A stretch of 64,000 nt of DNA from CBDAPU01 sp965198875. GTDB taxonomy: Bacteria; Pseudomonadota; Gammaproteobacteria; Eutrophobiales; Eutrophobiaceae. Location of the stretch: assembly GCA_965198875.1 (NCBI GenBank), contig CBDAPU010000001.1, positions 2,294,001 through 2,358,000 on the forward strand, written 5' to 3'. Of this stretch, positions 35,650 to 44,654 are shown one piece after another. The first letter of the stretch is position 1; the number at the start of each line of letters is the position of its first letter. Under the pieces are notes generated by a model. The model did no database searches and was not told where the DNA came from. It saw only the letters and a program-made list of their open reading frames with translations. The position numbers and the translations under genes are program-made.

Positions 35650-36002
35650 GATGTGAGCTTAAACCAGGAATGAGCGGCTACACTAACACGCTTTGGGTGT
35701 GACTTGCACTGTAAAAACCTCTTCACCCCGCCACGGCAACTTTCTACACCGGTCTGCAAAAACCCGGCTGTTGAAATTGTTGCATGGGAGAGGTTAGCCC
35801 CATTGCTTGTTCAATATCCATGCTGGTTATTCTACCTCAGCGATAAAGCGCTGATGATCACTCAAGATGTGCTCGGTTTTATGCTGGCAGATGAGCCTGA
35901 GGGAGTAAAAACTCTTACCCCGAGGCGCTGAACGCATTGCATGATGGCATGACCGATGAAATACTGATGTTGCCGAGAACATGACCGGACAGACAGGATT
36001 TC
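35650..36002. other. Short intergenic region upstream of trhO with a possible gene remnant
   Basis: No convincing gene. On the plus strand a frame reading WERLAPLLVQYPCWLFYLSD (about 35790-35850) continues into LGFMLADEPEGVKTLTP and is then interrupted; a one-base shift would continue it as EALNALHDGMTDEILM. This could be the decayed remains of a small gene. The remainder presumably contains the promoter for trhO-cmoB. Confidence 0.3.
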
Positions 36003-36974
36003 ATGAAGTATCACGAACAGAAAAATGAGGCGCCGCCTGTGCAGGCGAACAGCAAGGGGATTATTGTTGCGACACTGTATAAGTTCGTGGCATTAAGCGA
36101 TTTTGCCGATCTGAGGGCACCGCTCTTAAACCGTTGCCTGGATTTAGGGCTCAAGGGTACTATTTTGATCGCCCGTGAAGGGATCAATGGGACCGTTGCC
36201 GGGGATCGCCCTGGCGTGGATGGGATGTTGCAGTATCTACAATCTGACGCAAGGTTCAGGGGGCTTGAGTATAAAGAATCCATCGCCGGGGATCATCCCT
36301 TTCACCGGATGAAGGTGAAGCTCAAAAATGAAGTTGTATCAATGGGTCTGAACGGCGTCAGTGCAGAGAAAAATACCGGCACGCATATCGACCCTGAAAA
36401 CTGGAACGATGTTATTCATGACCCCGATACACTGGTTTTAGACGTCAGGAATCACTATGAGTGTGAGATCGGCACATTCAAAAACGCCGTATCACCGAAA
36501 ACTCAATCCTTCAGGGAGTTTCCGGATTATGTTGAAAAAAATCTCCATCCGCACACACACACAAAGATTGCGATGTTCTGCACAGGCGGGATCCGCTGTG
36601 AAAAAGCCGCTTCCTATTTGCTGGATCAGGGTTTTCAGGAGGTCATGCAATTACGGGGGGGCATTCAAAATTATCTTGATAAAGTCGATAAACAGAGCAG
36701 CCTGTGGCAAGGGGAATGTTTTGTGTTTGATGCTCGAGTGGCCATCAATCATGATCTGGAGAAGGGGAGTTATGAGCAGTGCTTTGCCTGTCGAAGACCG
36801 ATCACGCAGGACGACATAAACTCGGCGAAATATCAGCCAGGCGTATCCTGCCCGCATTGCTATGACACGCTTTCCCCGGCGCAACGTGAACGATTTCAGG
36901 AACGCCAACGCCAGGTGGATCTCGCAGAGCAGCGGGGTGAAAAACACATCGGTGTGAGGCTTGATGAGAGATAA
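36003..36974 (+). CDS. trhO: tRNA uridine(34) hydroxylase (O2-dependent, rhodanese domain)
   Basis: Hydroxylates U34 of several tRNAs to 5-hydroxyuridine using oxygen; formerly the UPF0176/YceA family. An N-terminal acylphosphatase-like domain (GTILIAREGINGTVAGDR) is followed by a rhodanese domain with active-site loop MFCTGGIRCEKAASYLL (about residues 180-196), and a C-terminal cysteine-rich tail (CFACRRP, CPHCYD) completes the family architecture. At 323 residues it is full length. The next gene is cmoB, which acts on the product of this enzyme. Confidence 0.94.
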   Translation: MKYHEQKNEAPPVQANSKGIIVATLYKFVALSDFADLRAPLLNRCLDLGLKGTILIAREGINGTVAGDRPGVDGMLQYLQSDARFRGLEYKESIAGDHPFHRMKVKLKNEVVSMGLNGVSAEKNTGTHIDPENWNDVIHDPDTLVLDVRNHYECEIGTFKNAVSPKTQSFREFPDYVEKNLHPHTHTKIAMFCTGGIRCEKAASYLLDQGFQEVMQLRGGIQNYLDKVDKQSSLWQGECFVFDARVAINHDLEKGSYEQCFACRRPITQDDINSAKYQPGVSCPHCYDTLSPAQRERFQERQRQVDLAEQRGEKHIGVRLDER

Positions 36975-36996
36975 AAGCTGAGGCTTCTTTAAGGCC

Positions 36997-37968
36997 ATGC
37001 TCTCAGAAGCGCTTAAACCGGGTTTGATTGAACATGGCATGGCTGTGTTCGCCGAGCATCTCTCCGGGCGGCTAACAACATACTACGCCAGTGTTCATGA
37101 TGGTCATTATCAAGCCTGGCTTCATGTGATTAAAAACCTGCCTGATATTGAGCCGTCTTTGTTTCGACTGGATGCGGATGAGATAGTCATAGGCACGGCA
37201 TCGGACTGTGATGATGGGCGGCGGCAAGCGATACAAACCGGACTCAAGCAGCTAGGGCCGTGGCGCAAGGGGCCGTTCACATTATTCGGATTGAAGATTG
37301 ACAGTGAATGGCGCTCAGACATGAAGTGGGCGAGGTTGTCCGACAGGCTCTCCCCACTGGATGATCGGGCCGTCCTTGATGTGGGCTGTGGCAACGGTTA
37401 CTACGGCTGGCGGATGTTGGGAGAGGGGGCGAAACTGGTCATTGGTATCGACCCGGCGCTGAGGTATGTCATGCAACACCGTGCGATCAGTGAATACTTG
37501 CCAGGTATGCCTTTTGATGTTTTCCCCTTCACGCTTGAAGAGATAGCAGAAGAGCCGACCGCTTTCGATACGGTTTTCTCCATGGGGGTGATTTATCACC
37601 AACGCACACCACAAACGCACATCCAGGATCTCTCCAGGGTGATGCGCCCTGGTGGGGAATTGATACTGGAGTCATTGATCATTGACGAAGACTATGGCGA
37701 TATACTGAAACCGAAGGGACGTTACGCCAAAATGAAAAATGCTCGGGCGATCCCCTCGGTAGCCGTGTTGCAGAAGTGGTTGCTGGCTTCAGGGTTTGCT
37801 GATGTCAGGGTTGTCGATATATCAACAACCACACCCAATGAGCAACGGGTGACGGCATGGTCATCGGCGGAGTCGTTGTCTGATTTTCTTAATCCCGATG
37901 ATCCTCACCTGACCATAGAAGGCTATCCCGCCCCCAAACGTGCGCTACTGATCTGCAATAAACACTAG
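36997..37968 (+). CDS. cmoB: tRNA U34 carboxymethyltransferase
   Basis: Transfers the carboxymethyl group of carboxy-S-adenosylmethionine to 5-hydroxyuridine-34, giving cmo5U in wobble position. The C-terminal half is a Rossmann methyltransferase with VLDVGCGNGYYGWRMLGEGA (about residues 126-145) and FSMGVIYHQRTPQTHIQDL; the N-terminal helical part (WRKGPFTLFGLKIDSEW) is specific to CmoB. The 323-residue length matches. It starts 22 bases after trhO, making a two-step wobble-modification operon. The CmoA gene that makes the donor is not in the window. Confidence 0.95.
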   Translation: MLSEALKPGLIEHGMAVFAEHLSGRLTTYYASVHDGHYQAWLHVIKNLPDIEPSLFRLDADEIVIGTASDCDDGRRQAIQTGLKQLGPWRKGPFTLFGLKIDSEWRSDMKWARLSDRLSPLDDRAVLDVGCGNGYYGWRMLGEGAKLVIGIDPALRYVMQHRAISEYLPGMPFDVFPFTLEEIAEEPTAFDTVFSMGVIYHQRTPQTHIQDLSRVMRPGGELILESLIIDEDYGDILKPKGRYAKMKNARAIPSVAVLQKWLLASGFADVRVVDISTTTPNEQRVTAWSSAESLSDFLNPDDPHLTIEGYPAPKRALLICNKH

Positions 37969-38309
37969 AGATGGCCTCTGTTACCCCTCCGGTTGACAGG
38001 TGTTGTTTCAGTGAGCGGCTATAGAAAACCGGCCTTCTTGAGCAACGGGGAGAAGTGGCAGCATAACACAAGGCAGAGGATATTTATCAATGTTTCTAAT
38101 GGGCACTTAAATGTCCAAAGAGACACGGAGCCGGTTTGGGTTCCTGATCCCCGGCTGGCTGTTCCGTCAGGCATTCTGTGTTTCAGGACATTCTTAATAT
38201 AAGCGCTTCCTTGTCATCGTTAGCGGTGCGTCCATGCGCCGCTTCTCGGTGTCTTCTGCAGTACGGAGACATCAGCACCTGGTTCATGGCCGGCCATGTC
38301 ACGGGGGTT
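37969..38309. other. Convergent intergenic region between cmoB and the type III res gene
   Basis: About 340 bases between converging genes. I see only very short ORFs and no clear hairpin-plus-T-run terminator. It marks the left boundary of the third defence island. Confidence 0.5.
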
Positions 38310-40994
38310 TTATTGAGTTTGAAATTTATCAATCAAACTCTTCAATGCATTCGCCTCAAGTACGGCAGCATGGGGAACCAGCAGGTAGCGCCATGGCTTT
38401 CCATCATGCTCAAGCAGATACTCACTGGCTTTGTCACACCATTCCCTGGCCGCTTCCGCCTTGGCTAAAACGACAGGGTCTTGCATGTCCTTCTCCGCTT
38501 TGGTCTCCACCATGAGAATACGATCATCCAGCTCAGCGACAAAATCCGGATGGTATTCTTTCTGCACCAGCCCATCCTTATAGAAGATCTGGAACTGTCC
38601 GCTGACCGGCTTGAACCATTTCATTGCATCCCGCTCGAGAATGATCGCAAATCGCCTTTCCGTATCGGAATCAAATTTCTGCAAGGGATATAAACATCTC
38701 TTAAACCCATCAAACAACATTCCCCTTATCCTGCTGACATCATTAACGGTCTGGCGATAATGCCGAACGGGCGTGTCCGCCGCCTTCGTATAGACGGCTC
38801 GTTTTAACGGCGTAAAGCCTGCATTGACTTTGACTTCATAACCAGCGGCCTCTTCCCAATAATGCTCCGCCATCTGTGCATGGATATGCTCTGCGATTAA
38901 CCTGCCGTGGTCAAAAAAGATATTGTGCAATTCGTCCTCGGAGTATTCGCCTGTGTCTCTGAAAAAGGCAAGGGCCTCGGAGGCTGCTCGGTAAATAATG
39001 TCGGCATGTTCATCGTAGGCCATGTCGTCCTTGTCCAGCAGATGCTCAACAATATAATCTTCCAGTCGGTCATATTTTCTTTGCGGACGGGCACAAATGG
39101 CCAGTTGCCGGTTGCTTTGCAGGCTCTGCGATATTAATTCACGCTCGGAAGGCTGCAGGCTCAGACTGTCCATGTCCAGGGTAAAATCACGATAACCATG
39201 GCATACCTCACCGATCGGCACAACCACAATACGGGGAATATCGATGCTCTGACTCACCATGAATGTCGTTGTCCTCAGCACTGCCGCCAGGAAGGGCTCT
39301 TGCCCGCTGCTCATCTCTGCCGATACGGCGTCCACAATGCTCGCCTGCAAATCATCGGACAACAAGGCCCTGGACACCGGGGCCTGCATGGGCCTATGTT
39401 GAAACTCATTCAGAATTTTCCAGGTAGTCTCTGCGATCTGCCGCTCTCTTTCGTTGTTGAACGCCAGTGTTTCCCCATCGCCCCTTTTGTAACCCATACC
39501 TGTCACAGAAGCATCTCCCGTCACGGCGGCTTCCAGGTTGGATAGGATCGTAAGGCTTTCTTTCGGCTTGTCATCTTGCGGCGCGTCCAGGAACACCTTC
39601 TGCAGGCGCAAGGGATTATCCGGGTTGTTGGCTTCGTCCACGATCTCCTGGAAGCGATCATGGGCGATGATGCTTAAACGATCCACGGCGTCAACACCCG
39701 TGCGCCTGCCATAAGGCAAACGCAGCCCACGGCCAATGGATTGTTCTATCAGCACGCGGGCCTTGGCAGGGCGTAGTGGCACAATCGTATAAAGATTGGT
39801 GACGTCCCAGCCTTCTTTCAGCATATTGACGTGGATCACAATTTCCGTGGGCTCCTCAACATGCTCCACCGCCAGCAGGCGCGTGATCATCTCCTGTTCC
39901 GCCGCACCCGTGCAGCTACTGTCCACCTGAATCACCTTGCCTTTGTAATGCCCTGCAAAGAAGTCATCTGACTCCAGTGACTCACGTAACTGCCGGGCAT
40001 GATCAGTATCATGGGCAATCACCAGCATAAATGGCTTTACCCGGGCAACGCCGTTTTGTTTCGCATAGGTCGTCAACTCGACCCGGGTTTGCTCATGCAG
40101 GCGGATGCCGTCCATTAATTTGATGCGTTCAATTTCCGGCGGACTATGATCCCCGGCGTTGAAGTTGCGCTGTGTCACCACGGCAGGTTCTTTCACAAAG
40201 CCATCTTCCATCGCACACGCCAGGGGATAATGGACAACAATGTTTTTAAATGCTTTTGTGCCCCGTCCTGTTTCCGTGAAAGGCGTGGCCGTCAGCTCCA
40301 GACCGAGGATCGGGTTTAGCTCGTTGATCGCTTTCATACCGGCGCTGGCTCGGTAGCGGTGCGACTCGTCCATGAGCAGAACCAGGTCGTCCAGTTCGGA
40401 TAGCGCATTAAAGTAGCTGTCACCCAGATACTCAGATAAACGTTTAATTCGAGGGGCTTTGCCGCCTCTGATCTCCGAGACTATCTTGGCGATATTAAAA
40501 ATATTGATGGTGACATGGCTGAACATGCCCAGGCTCGCACCGACTGTCTCGTAGTTATCGCCAGTGACAAGTGCGGGCGGGTAGGCGGCAAATTCAGAAA
40601 CCCCTTTGAACACATACTTGGGCGTATTGGGCGTGAAATCCGCAATCAGCTTTTCGTAAATGGTGAGGTTGGGTGCCAGCACAAAATAATGATTAACACC
40701 ATGCGCCAGATGCAGGTAGCTGATAAATGCGCCCATCAGCCGGGTTTTGCCGACACCGGTCGCCAGGGCAAAACACAGGGACGGAAATTCACGCTCGAAA
40801 CTATCAAGCGTTGGAAACTGTGCTTTGAGCATCTCCAGCAAGGCATGAACGTCATGCCCTGGGTTGAGCAGCTCACTTTTTTGGTGGTTGACCGCCGTGG
40901 CGTCAATCGCTGATTTTAATGCCTCCAACGAGGCTCTTTGCGGCGCACGCAGACTCAGGCGGCCCGAGATAGTATTGAGAATCTGCTCACTCAT
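38310..40994 (-). CDS. Type III restriction enzyme, Res (helicase-nuclease) subunit
   Basis: An 894-residue superfamily 2 helicase with a C-terminal nuclease domain. Walker A is ATGVGKTRLMGAFISYL (about residue 77), the DEAD-like box is LLMDESHRYRA, motif III is ELTATPF, and motifs V-VI are MLKEGWDVTNLYTIVPLR and EQSIGRGLRLPYG. Near the C-terminus, HPDFVAELDDRILMVETKAE fits a PD-(D/E)XK nuclease centre. It is the last gene of the row mod - zeta-like ATPase - small protein - res; the small protein gene ends 19 bases before it. It would cut unmodified DNA after translocation when bound to Mod. Confidence 0.9.
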   Translation of the reverse strand: MSEQILNTISGRLSLRAPQRASLEALKSAIDATAVNHQKSELLNPGHDVHALLEMLKAQFPTLDSFEREFPSLCFALATGVGKTRLMGAFISYLHLAHGVNHYFVLAPNLTIYEKLIADFTPNTPKYVFKGVSEFAAYPPALVTGDNYETVGASLGMFSHVTINIFNIAKIVSEIRGGKAPRIKRLSEYLGDSYFNALSELDDLVLLMDESHRYRASAGMKAINELNPILGLELTATPFTETGRGTKAFKNIVVHYPLACAMEDGFVKEPAVVTQRNFNAGDHSPPEIERIKLMDGIRLHEQTRVELTTYAKQNGVARVKPFMLVIAHDTDHARQLRESLESDDFFAGHYKGKVIQVDSSCTGAAEQEMITRLLAVEHVEEPTEIVIHVNMLKEGWDVTNLYTIVPLRPAKARVLIEQSIGRGLRLPYGRRTGVDAVDRLSIIAHDRFQEIVDEANNPDNPLRLQKVFLDAPQDDKPKESLTILSNLEAAVTGDASVTGMGYKRGDGETLAFNNERERQIAETTWKILNEFQHRPMQAPVSRALLSDDLQASIVDAVSAEMSSGQEPFLAAVLRTTTFMVSQSIDIPRIVVVPIGEVCHGYRDFTLDMDSLSLQPSERELISQSLQSNRQLAICARPQRKYDRLEDYIVEHLLDKDDMAYDEHADIIYRAASEALAFFRDTGEYSEDELHNIFFDHGRLIAEHIHAQMAEHYWEEAAGYEVKVNAGFTPLKRAVYTKAADTPVRHYRQTVNDVSRIRGMLFDGFKRCLYPLQKFDSDTERRFAIILERDAMKWFKPVSGQFQIFYKDGLVQKEYHPDFVAELDDRILMVETKAEKDMQDPVVLAKAEAAREWCDKASEYLLEHDGKPWRYLLVPHAAVLEANALKSLIDKFQTQ

Positions 40995-41012
40995 GCTGGA
41001 TTGTGCTGTGGT

Positions 41013-41219
41013 TTATTGCGAGTCCAGCGGCTCTATGACTTCACGCCCATCGACAAACGTAATGCGACAGAGCCTGCCGTTTTCCCGCACCACCAGCGCC
41101 GTGCCGGTCTGCATGGCCAGCGCTTTAGCCCGCTCCGCCGCCCGCTCAAGGGCCCGCAAAGCCTCTTCAAAAAAAGGATCTTTTGACTGCCTGACAACAG
41201 CGTCTTTAGCGTCTTTCAC
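41013..41219 (-). CDS. Small helical protein, possible antitoxin partner of the zeta-like ATPase
   Basis: A 68-residue protein starting MKDAKDAVVRQSKDP, with a charged helical part (FEEALRALERAAERAKALAM) followed by two strands (TALVVRENGRLCRITF). Small proteins of this design commonly follow zeta-toxin-like kinase genes. Its ATG overlaps the end of the ATPase gene by 4 bases, so the two are coupled. An antitoxin or regulatory role is inferred from that pairing; no DNA-binding motif is visible. Confidence 0.6.
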   Translation of the reverse strand: MKDAKDAVVRQSKDPFFEEALRALERAAERAKALAMQTGTALVVRENGRLCRITFVDGREVIEPLDSQ

Positions 41220-41731
41220 TGCTCATCACTCCGGCTCAATGGCTTCGGCTTCCTGTCCGTATTGTCAAACACAACCCAGTCATTGACCAAATTCATATAG
41301 GTTTCCCGAAAATTAGTCCAGCCGCTGATATACCTGCGCCGGATCACCGCTTCCGGCACATCATGCCCACCCTGCCGAACGCGCTCGGCCACGCGCTCAA
41401 TGGCAATATCGACCGTCTCCAGCCTTAAAAAATACAGCCTGACATGATAACCCATCGCCTGCCAGACAGGAATTTTCCTGGCGTAACCCCGCCCTGAAAG
41501 CGTGGTTTCAAATGCAAAGCTGAGCTGTTTTTCAACCGCAGCGTCAATCCCCTGCAACATTAAACGCCCGGCCTGCATCGCCGCTCGTTGCGGCGCAAAG
41601 GGCGACAGACCGGCGGCGATCAGATCGGCATTGATAAAGTGCGGACAATTCACCGGCAAAAACTCTCTGGAAAACGTGGTTTTCCCGGCTCCGTTAGGGC
41701 CGGCAATCATCAGAATACGCCGCTCAGCCAT
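41216..41731 (-). CDS. Zeta-toxin-like P-loop ATPase/kinase between mod and res
   Basis: A 171-residue protein starting at 41731 (MAERRILMIAGPNGAGKTTF). The P-loop is GPNGAGKTTF; a FINADLIAAGLSP segment follows and the lid-like region YFLRLETVDIAIERVAERV carries arginines. This is the zeta toxin/UMP-kinase-like family, whose classic members phosphorylate UDP-N-acetylglucosamine, though many relatives have other roles. It overlaps the end of mod by 8 bases and the small downstream gene by 4, so it is fully embedded in the R-M operon. It may act as an addiction or abortive-infection module; that is inference. Confidence 0.82.
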   Translation of the reverse strand: MAERRILMIAGPNGAGKTTFSREFLPVNCPHFINADLIAAGLSPFAPQRAAMQAGRLMLQGIDAAVEKQLSFAFETTLSGRGYARKIPVWQAMGYHVRLYFLRLETVDIAIERVAERVRQGGHDVPEAVIRRRYISGWTNFRETYMNLVNDWVVFDNTDRKPKPLSRSDEQ

Positions 41732-43457
41732 CCCCAGCCCCGAACAAATCATCCTGCCCCGAGGCGGTGACGGCTTTCAGTTGCGGCAGGTTTTTAACGT
41801 TCAGGCTGTAATCGTCATGGGCCCATTCGCAGCGGCTTAGAATCATTTTCGGCAGCTTCTTGATGGTCAGGTTATCGAAGCGGTCTGATGCGCAGCGAAA
41901 GGCTCCGCAGCAGATTAAAAGCGTTCTATCGCCGCCGACTTCATTGCAGATGTGTTGAAGTTTTTCCACCGAGAGGGTTTGGGTGGTGACGTAGATATGG
42001 TCGGATTCTGTCGAAAATCCGTGGTTCCACCATTCGCGTGCAGAGGGGGCGTATTCGAAGCCTTCCAGCTTACAGACGGCTTGAGACAGCATCTCGGCGT
42101 TGTATGCCTTGTTGATAACCCAGTTGTCCCATTTATCTTTTTGCAGGAGCGAGGGCGCAAGCGAGTAGTATCTGAAACCGCCGCCGCCCTGCCAGTTCAC
42201 GGCTTTAGAAATGCCGCCCGCATCATCGCCATCAATCACTTTTTGCAGGCGGGGGATGATGTGGGTATGACAATGTTCGCCCAGCTCCACCATAATCCAG
42301 CGCCGCCCCATCTTATGCGCCACTGCGCCGGTGGTGCCGGAACCGGCAAAGGAGTCGAGGATAAGGTCGCCGGGGTTGGTGGCTAACTCAATAATTTTTT
42401 GTATTAGAGCCTCTGGTTTTTTCCCTCCTCTAAAACCTACGCCCCCCTCTAAACGACAGTTGCCAAAACTTCCAGCATAGTCCATAAAATTTTCAATTAC
42501 TTTTTCTTTTTTTGATAAACCAGATTTCATTTCTTCAAGGCGAAAGAGTGGAACGCCTGAATAAAATTTTCCCTTAGTTGCCCCTTCTTTTTTAGGCCCT
42601 GTAAAAAATCTATACCCTAATCCATCTTCTCCAATACCGTAAACTTTATATAAAACTTTTAGTCCATCTTCTCGAACACGCGGAGTTAGGAAGTTTTCAA
42701 AAAACTTCCCTGAGGCATTATTTTTTAGCACAGTACCACTCGCCCATGTTTCTTTAAGAAGTTTTTTATTGGGAGGCACTTTTCTTATCTGATATGCGCC
42801 TTCCTTAAAAATTTCTACTTTCCGTCCTTTTAGGGTAACCGTTTGATTCGGAGTTTGTGTTTGTATATCCCAACAAAACTTATCAATAGAGTATTCTTCA
42901 AAATCTTTATTTGGAAGGTATTTGGAGCTTTTACTATAGCAATACACTTGCTCAATAAGTTTTTGGTAGTTGTTTTTTTCTGATAAAGTCTTTCCTCCAT
43001 ATCGGACTTGTATATAAAAAGTTGTTTCTTGATTATTCCTCCCGAACACCTCATCCATAAGCACTTTAAGGTATGCAGCTTCACTATCATCAATTTGAAC
43101 AAAAATAACCCCATCCTTGGCGAGTAGATTATTTAAGATTTCAAGTCTATCGCGCATCAAACCCAGCCAGATGGAATGCTCCAATCCATCTTCATAGTGT
43201 TCAAACGCATTTCCAGTGTTGTAAGGCGGATCAATATAGATACACTTCACCTTGCCGGTATATTCCTGCTCCAACGCCTTCAAGGCCAGCAGGTTATCGC
43301 CGAATATCAGCTTGTTATCAAAGATGTCGTTTTCAGTAACGCGCTGTCTGGCGTGGCAAGACTTCTCCGTATCTTCCAGCAGAATACGCGGCTCCAGCCG
43401 AGGCCGCTTGTCTTTACCTATCCAGGTAAGTTCCAGCCTTTGTTTTTTACGGCTCAT
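41724..43457 (-). CDS. Type III-like DNA methyltransferase (Mod)
   Basis: A 577-residue beta-class adenine methyltransferase: motif IV DPPYNTGNAFEHYEDGLEH (about residue 77) comes first and motif I DSFAGSGTTGAVAHKMGRRW later (about 365). VIFVQIDDSEAAYLKVLMDE is a typical Mod segment. The central 180-330 region is AT-rich and presumably contains the target-recognition domain; the ends are GC-richer, which fits exchange of specificity domains. It begins the operon with the zeta-like ATPase, small protein and Res. Confidence 0.9.
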   Translation of the reverse strand: MSRKKQRLELTWIGKDKRPRLEPRILLEDTEKSCHARQRVTENDIFDNKLIFGDNLLALKALEQEYTGKVKCIYIDPPYNTGNAFEHYEDGLEHSIWLGLMRDRLEILNNLLAKDGVIFVQIDDSEAAYLKVLMDEVFGRNNQETTFYIQVRYGGKTLSEKNNYQKLIEQVYCYSKSSKYLPNKDFEEYSIDKFCWDIQTQTPNQTVTLKGRKVEIFKEGAYQIRKVPPNKKLLKETWASGTVLKNNASGKFFENFLTPRVREDGLKVLYKVYGIGEDGLGYRFFTGPKKEGATKGKFYSGVPLFRLEEMKSGLSKKEKVIENFMDYAGSFGNCRLEGGVGFRGGKKPEALIQKIIELATNPGDLILDSFAGSGTTGAVAHKMGRRWIMVELGEHCHTHIIPRLQKVIDGDDAGGISKAVNWQGGGGFRYYSLAPSLLQKDKWDNWVINKAYNAEMLSQAVCKLEGFEYAPSAREWWNHGFSTESDHIYVTTQTLSVEKLQHICNEVGGDRTLLICCGAFRCASDRFDNLTIKKLPKMILSRCEWAHDDYSLNVKNLPQLKAVTASGQDDLFGAGDG

Positions 43458-43515
43458 GCAATCGTCCTTAAATCAAACTTCGGCAGAAGGTAAAGACTTC
43501 ATTATATCATTCCGG

Positions 43516-43629
43516 TTACAGGGCTTGCTGAGGTATCAGGATTTGATAACCACAGTTTGCCGGCACTTGCAGCGCAGGGATTTGCGAGAGGTGTTTTTCA
43601 TTGAATTTGAAACCGTGTTCCTGCATCAT
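43516..43629 (-). pseudogene. Fragment of a type I restriction HsdR N-terminus
   Basis: A 37-residue frame reading MMQEHGFKFNEKHLSQIPAL and then QVPANCGYQ. The EKHLSQIPALQ followed by NCGYQ and a QQAL ending resembles the extreme N-terminus of HsdR proteins (a pattern like LSQIPALQLLxNLGYxYLTPEEAL). It is cut off by a stop immediately after and has no partner genes, so it looks like a scar of a lost type I system beside the type III operon. Assignment is from memory of the family and is uncertain. Confidence 0.35.
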
Positions 43630-43707
43630 TTTTAGCGCTTGTTGACTGATTTACCTTTTCGTTCTAGGATCAAAAGACAGGATTGGGAGTTCCCGGTCGG
43701 CAAAACG

Positions 43708-43738
43708 CCTCGGTAGTTACCGGGGCTTTTGTTTTTTT
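43708..43738. terminator. Probable bidirectional intrinsic terminator downstream of the DUF3800 gene
   Basis: CCTCGGTA and TACCGGGG form an eight-pair stem (one G-T pair) with a two-base loop, followed on the plus strand by CTTTTGTTTTTTT and on the minus strand by CGTTTTG. The only gene reading toward it is the DUF3800 gene on the minus strand, ending at 43746, although the longer T-run serves the plus strand, where no gene is recognised. Confidence 0.65.
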
Positions 43739-43745
43739 GGCCTTT

Positions 43746-44510
43746 TCAAGGAAATATCTTTAGTCCCCTTCCCTCATAACTGCCGTTTTCGCGGGCGATG
43801 AGCCTGCTCTCGATAATATCAAAAGCCTGGTTATGTTGATGAGTTCGTAAAACGTGTAAGCCGATGGGACGTGCCACAAGATCAGCCAGTTGCAAGCCTG
43901 TGGAATTGGCTTTCTTATCCAGGAAGCGCATGCGATAGGATACCTGGCTGAAATCTGTTACGGATGAAACAGAGGTGGGGGCATTATCGCAAATACGGCG
44001 AAATTCAAGCTCCAGCTCATCATCTTCATTTTTGCCTCGGGCCTCAAAATGGATTTGAACACGACATGTTTTTTGATCATGCTGGATCAGCCAGTTATTC
44101 AGACGTTCCATACAAAACAGCATTGCCAATTCATAGGGGCTTTTTGGTCTGGTGTATTGTGCCAGATTTTGCTTCCTGATAACGCTGGCGATCACCTGAA
44201 AAGGCATATCCTTGATAAGATTCGTTATATCTGCAAGAAAGGCTTCCCGTGTTTCCTGATCACTCAATAACGACCAGTCACCAGCCATACTTTTACGAAT
44301 ATCATGCACATGTAATACCAGATCGCAATGCCCCCAGTATTTGCATTTGAGTGTATTGAGTGCGGGTGTAATAGTGTGGGTGTAATCCGATTTTTTGAAG
44401 ATGCAGAAAGCGAGAGAAAATATGGGGTATTGCGGGTCAATGGACTTCATCCCATGATCACCACTTTCATCCACATAGACGATATAGTCACTGTATTTTG
44501 GAATACTCAT
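43746..44510 (-). CDS. DUF3800 domain protein (RNase H-like fold)
   Basis: A 254-residue protein beginning MSIPKYSDYIVYVDESGDHG. The YVDESG motif near the N-terminus and the Asp in LQLADLVARPIGLHV near residue 210 are the acidic residues that define DUF3800, predicted to be an RNase H-like nuclease and common in defence islands. The start at 44510 is chosen because the longer frame to 44555 translates a palindromic repeat rather than conserved protein. It lies upstream of mod in the same orientation but is separated by a terminator-like hairpin, so it is probably its own unit. Confidence 0.82.
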   Translation of the reverse strand: MSIPKYSDYIVYVDESGDHGMKSIDPQYPIFSLAFCIFKKSDYTHTITPALNTLKCKYWGHCDLVLHVHDIRKSMAGDWSLLSDQETREAFLADITNLIKDMPFQVIASVIRKQNLAQYTRPKSPYELAMLFCMERLNNWLIQHDQKTCRVQIHFEARGKNEDDELELEFRRICDNAPTSVSSVTDFSQVSYRMRFLDKKANSTGLQLADLVARPIGLHVLRTHQHNQAFDIIESRLIARENGSYEGRGLKIFP

Positions 44511-44521
44511 CCCATCTCTGG

Positions 44522-44541
44522 ATTCGTGCTTTCGCAGGAAT
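44522..44541. repeat. dRS3-like 20-base palindromic repeat
   Basis: ATTCGTGCTTTCGCAGGAAT, flanked by CTGG and GACGGG, is a degenerate copy of the widespread ATTCCC-N8-GGGAAT (dRS3-type) element, in the common context CTGGATTCCCGCTTTCGCGGGAATGACG. It sits directly upstream of the DUF3800 start codon. Confidence 0.65.
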
Positions 44542-44654
44542 GACGGGAGTGCCATTCACCAGACAGCATCCGCTCACGCTTTTGCTCGCAGTTATCCAGC
44601 CATTGCAGAGCAGGGATTTTTGTGAGGGGTATTTTTCGGTGTGGCGGAAGGGGG

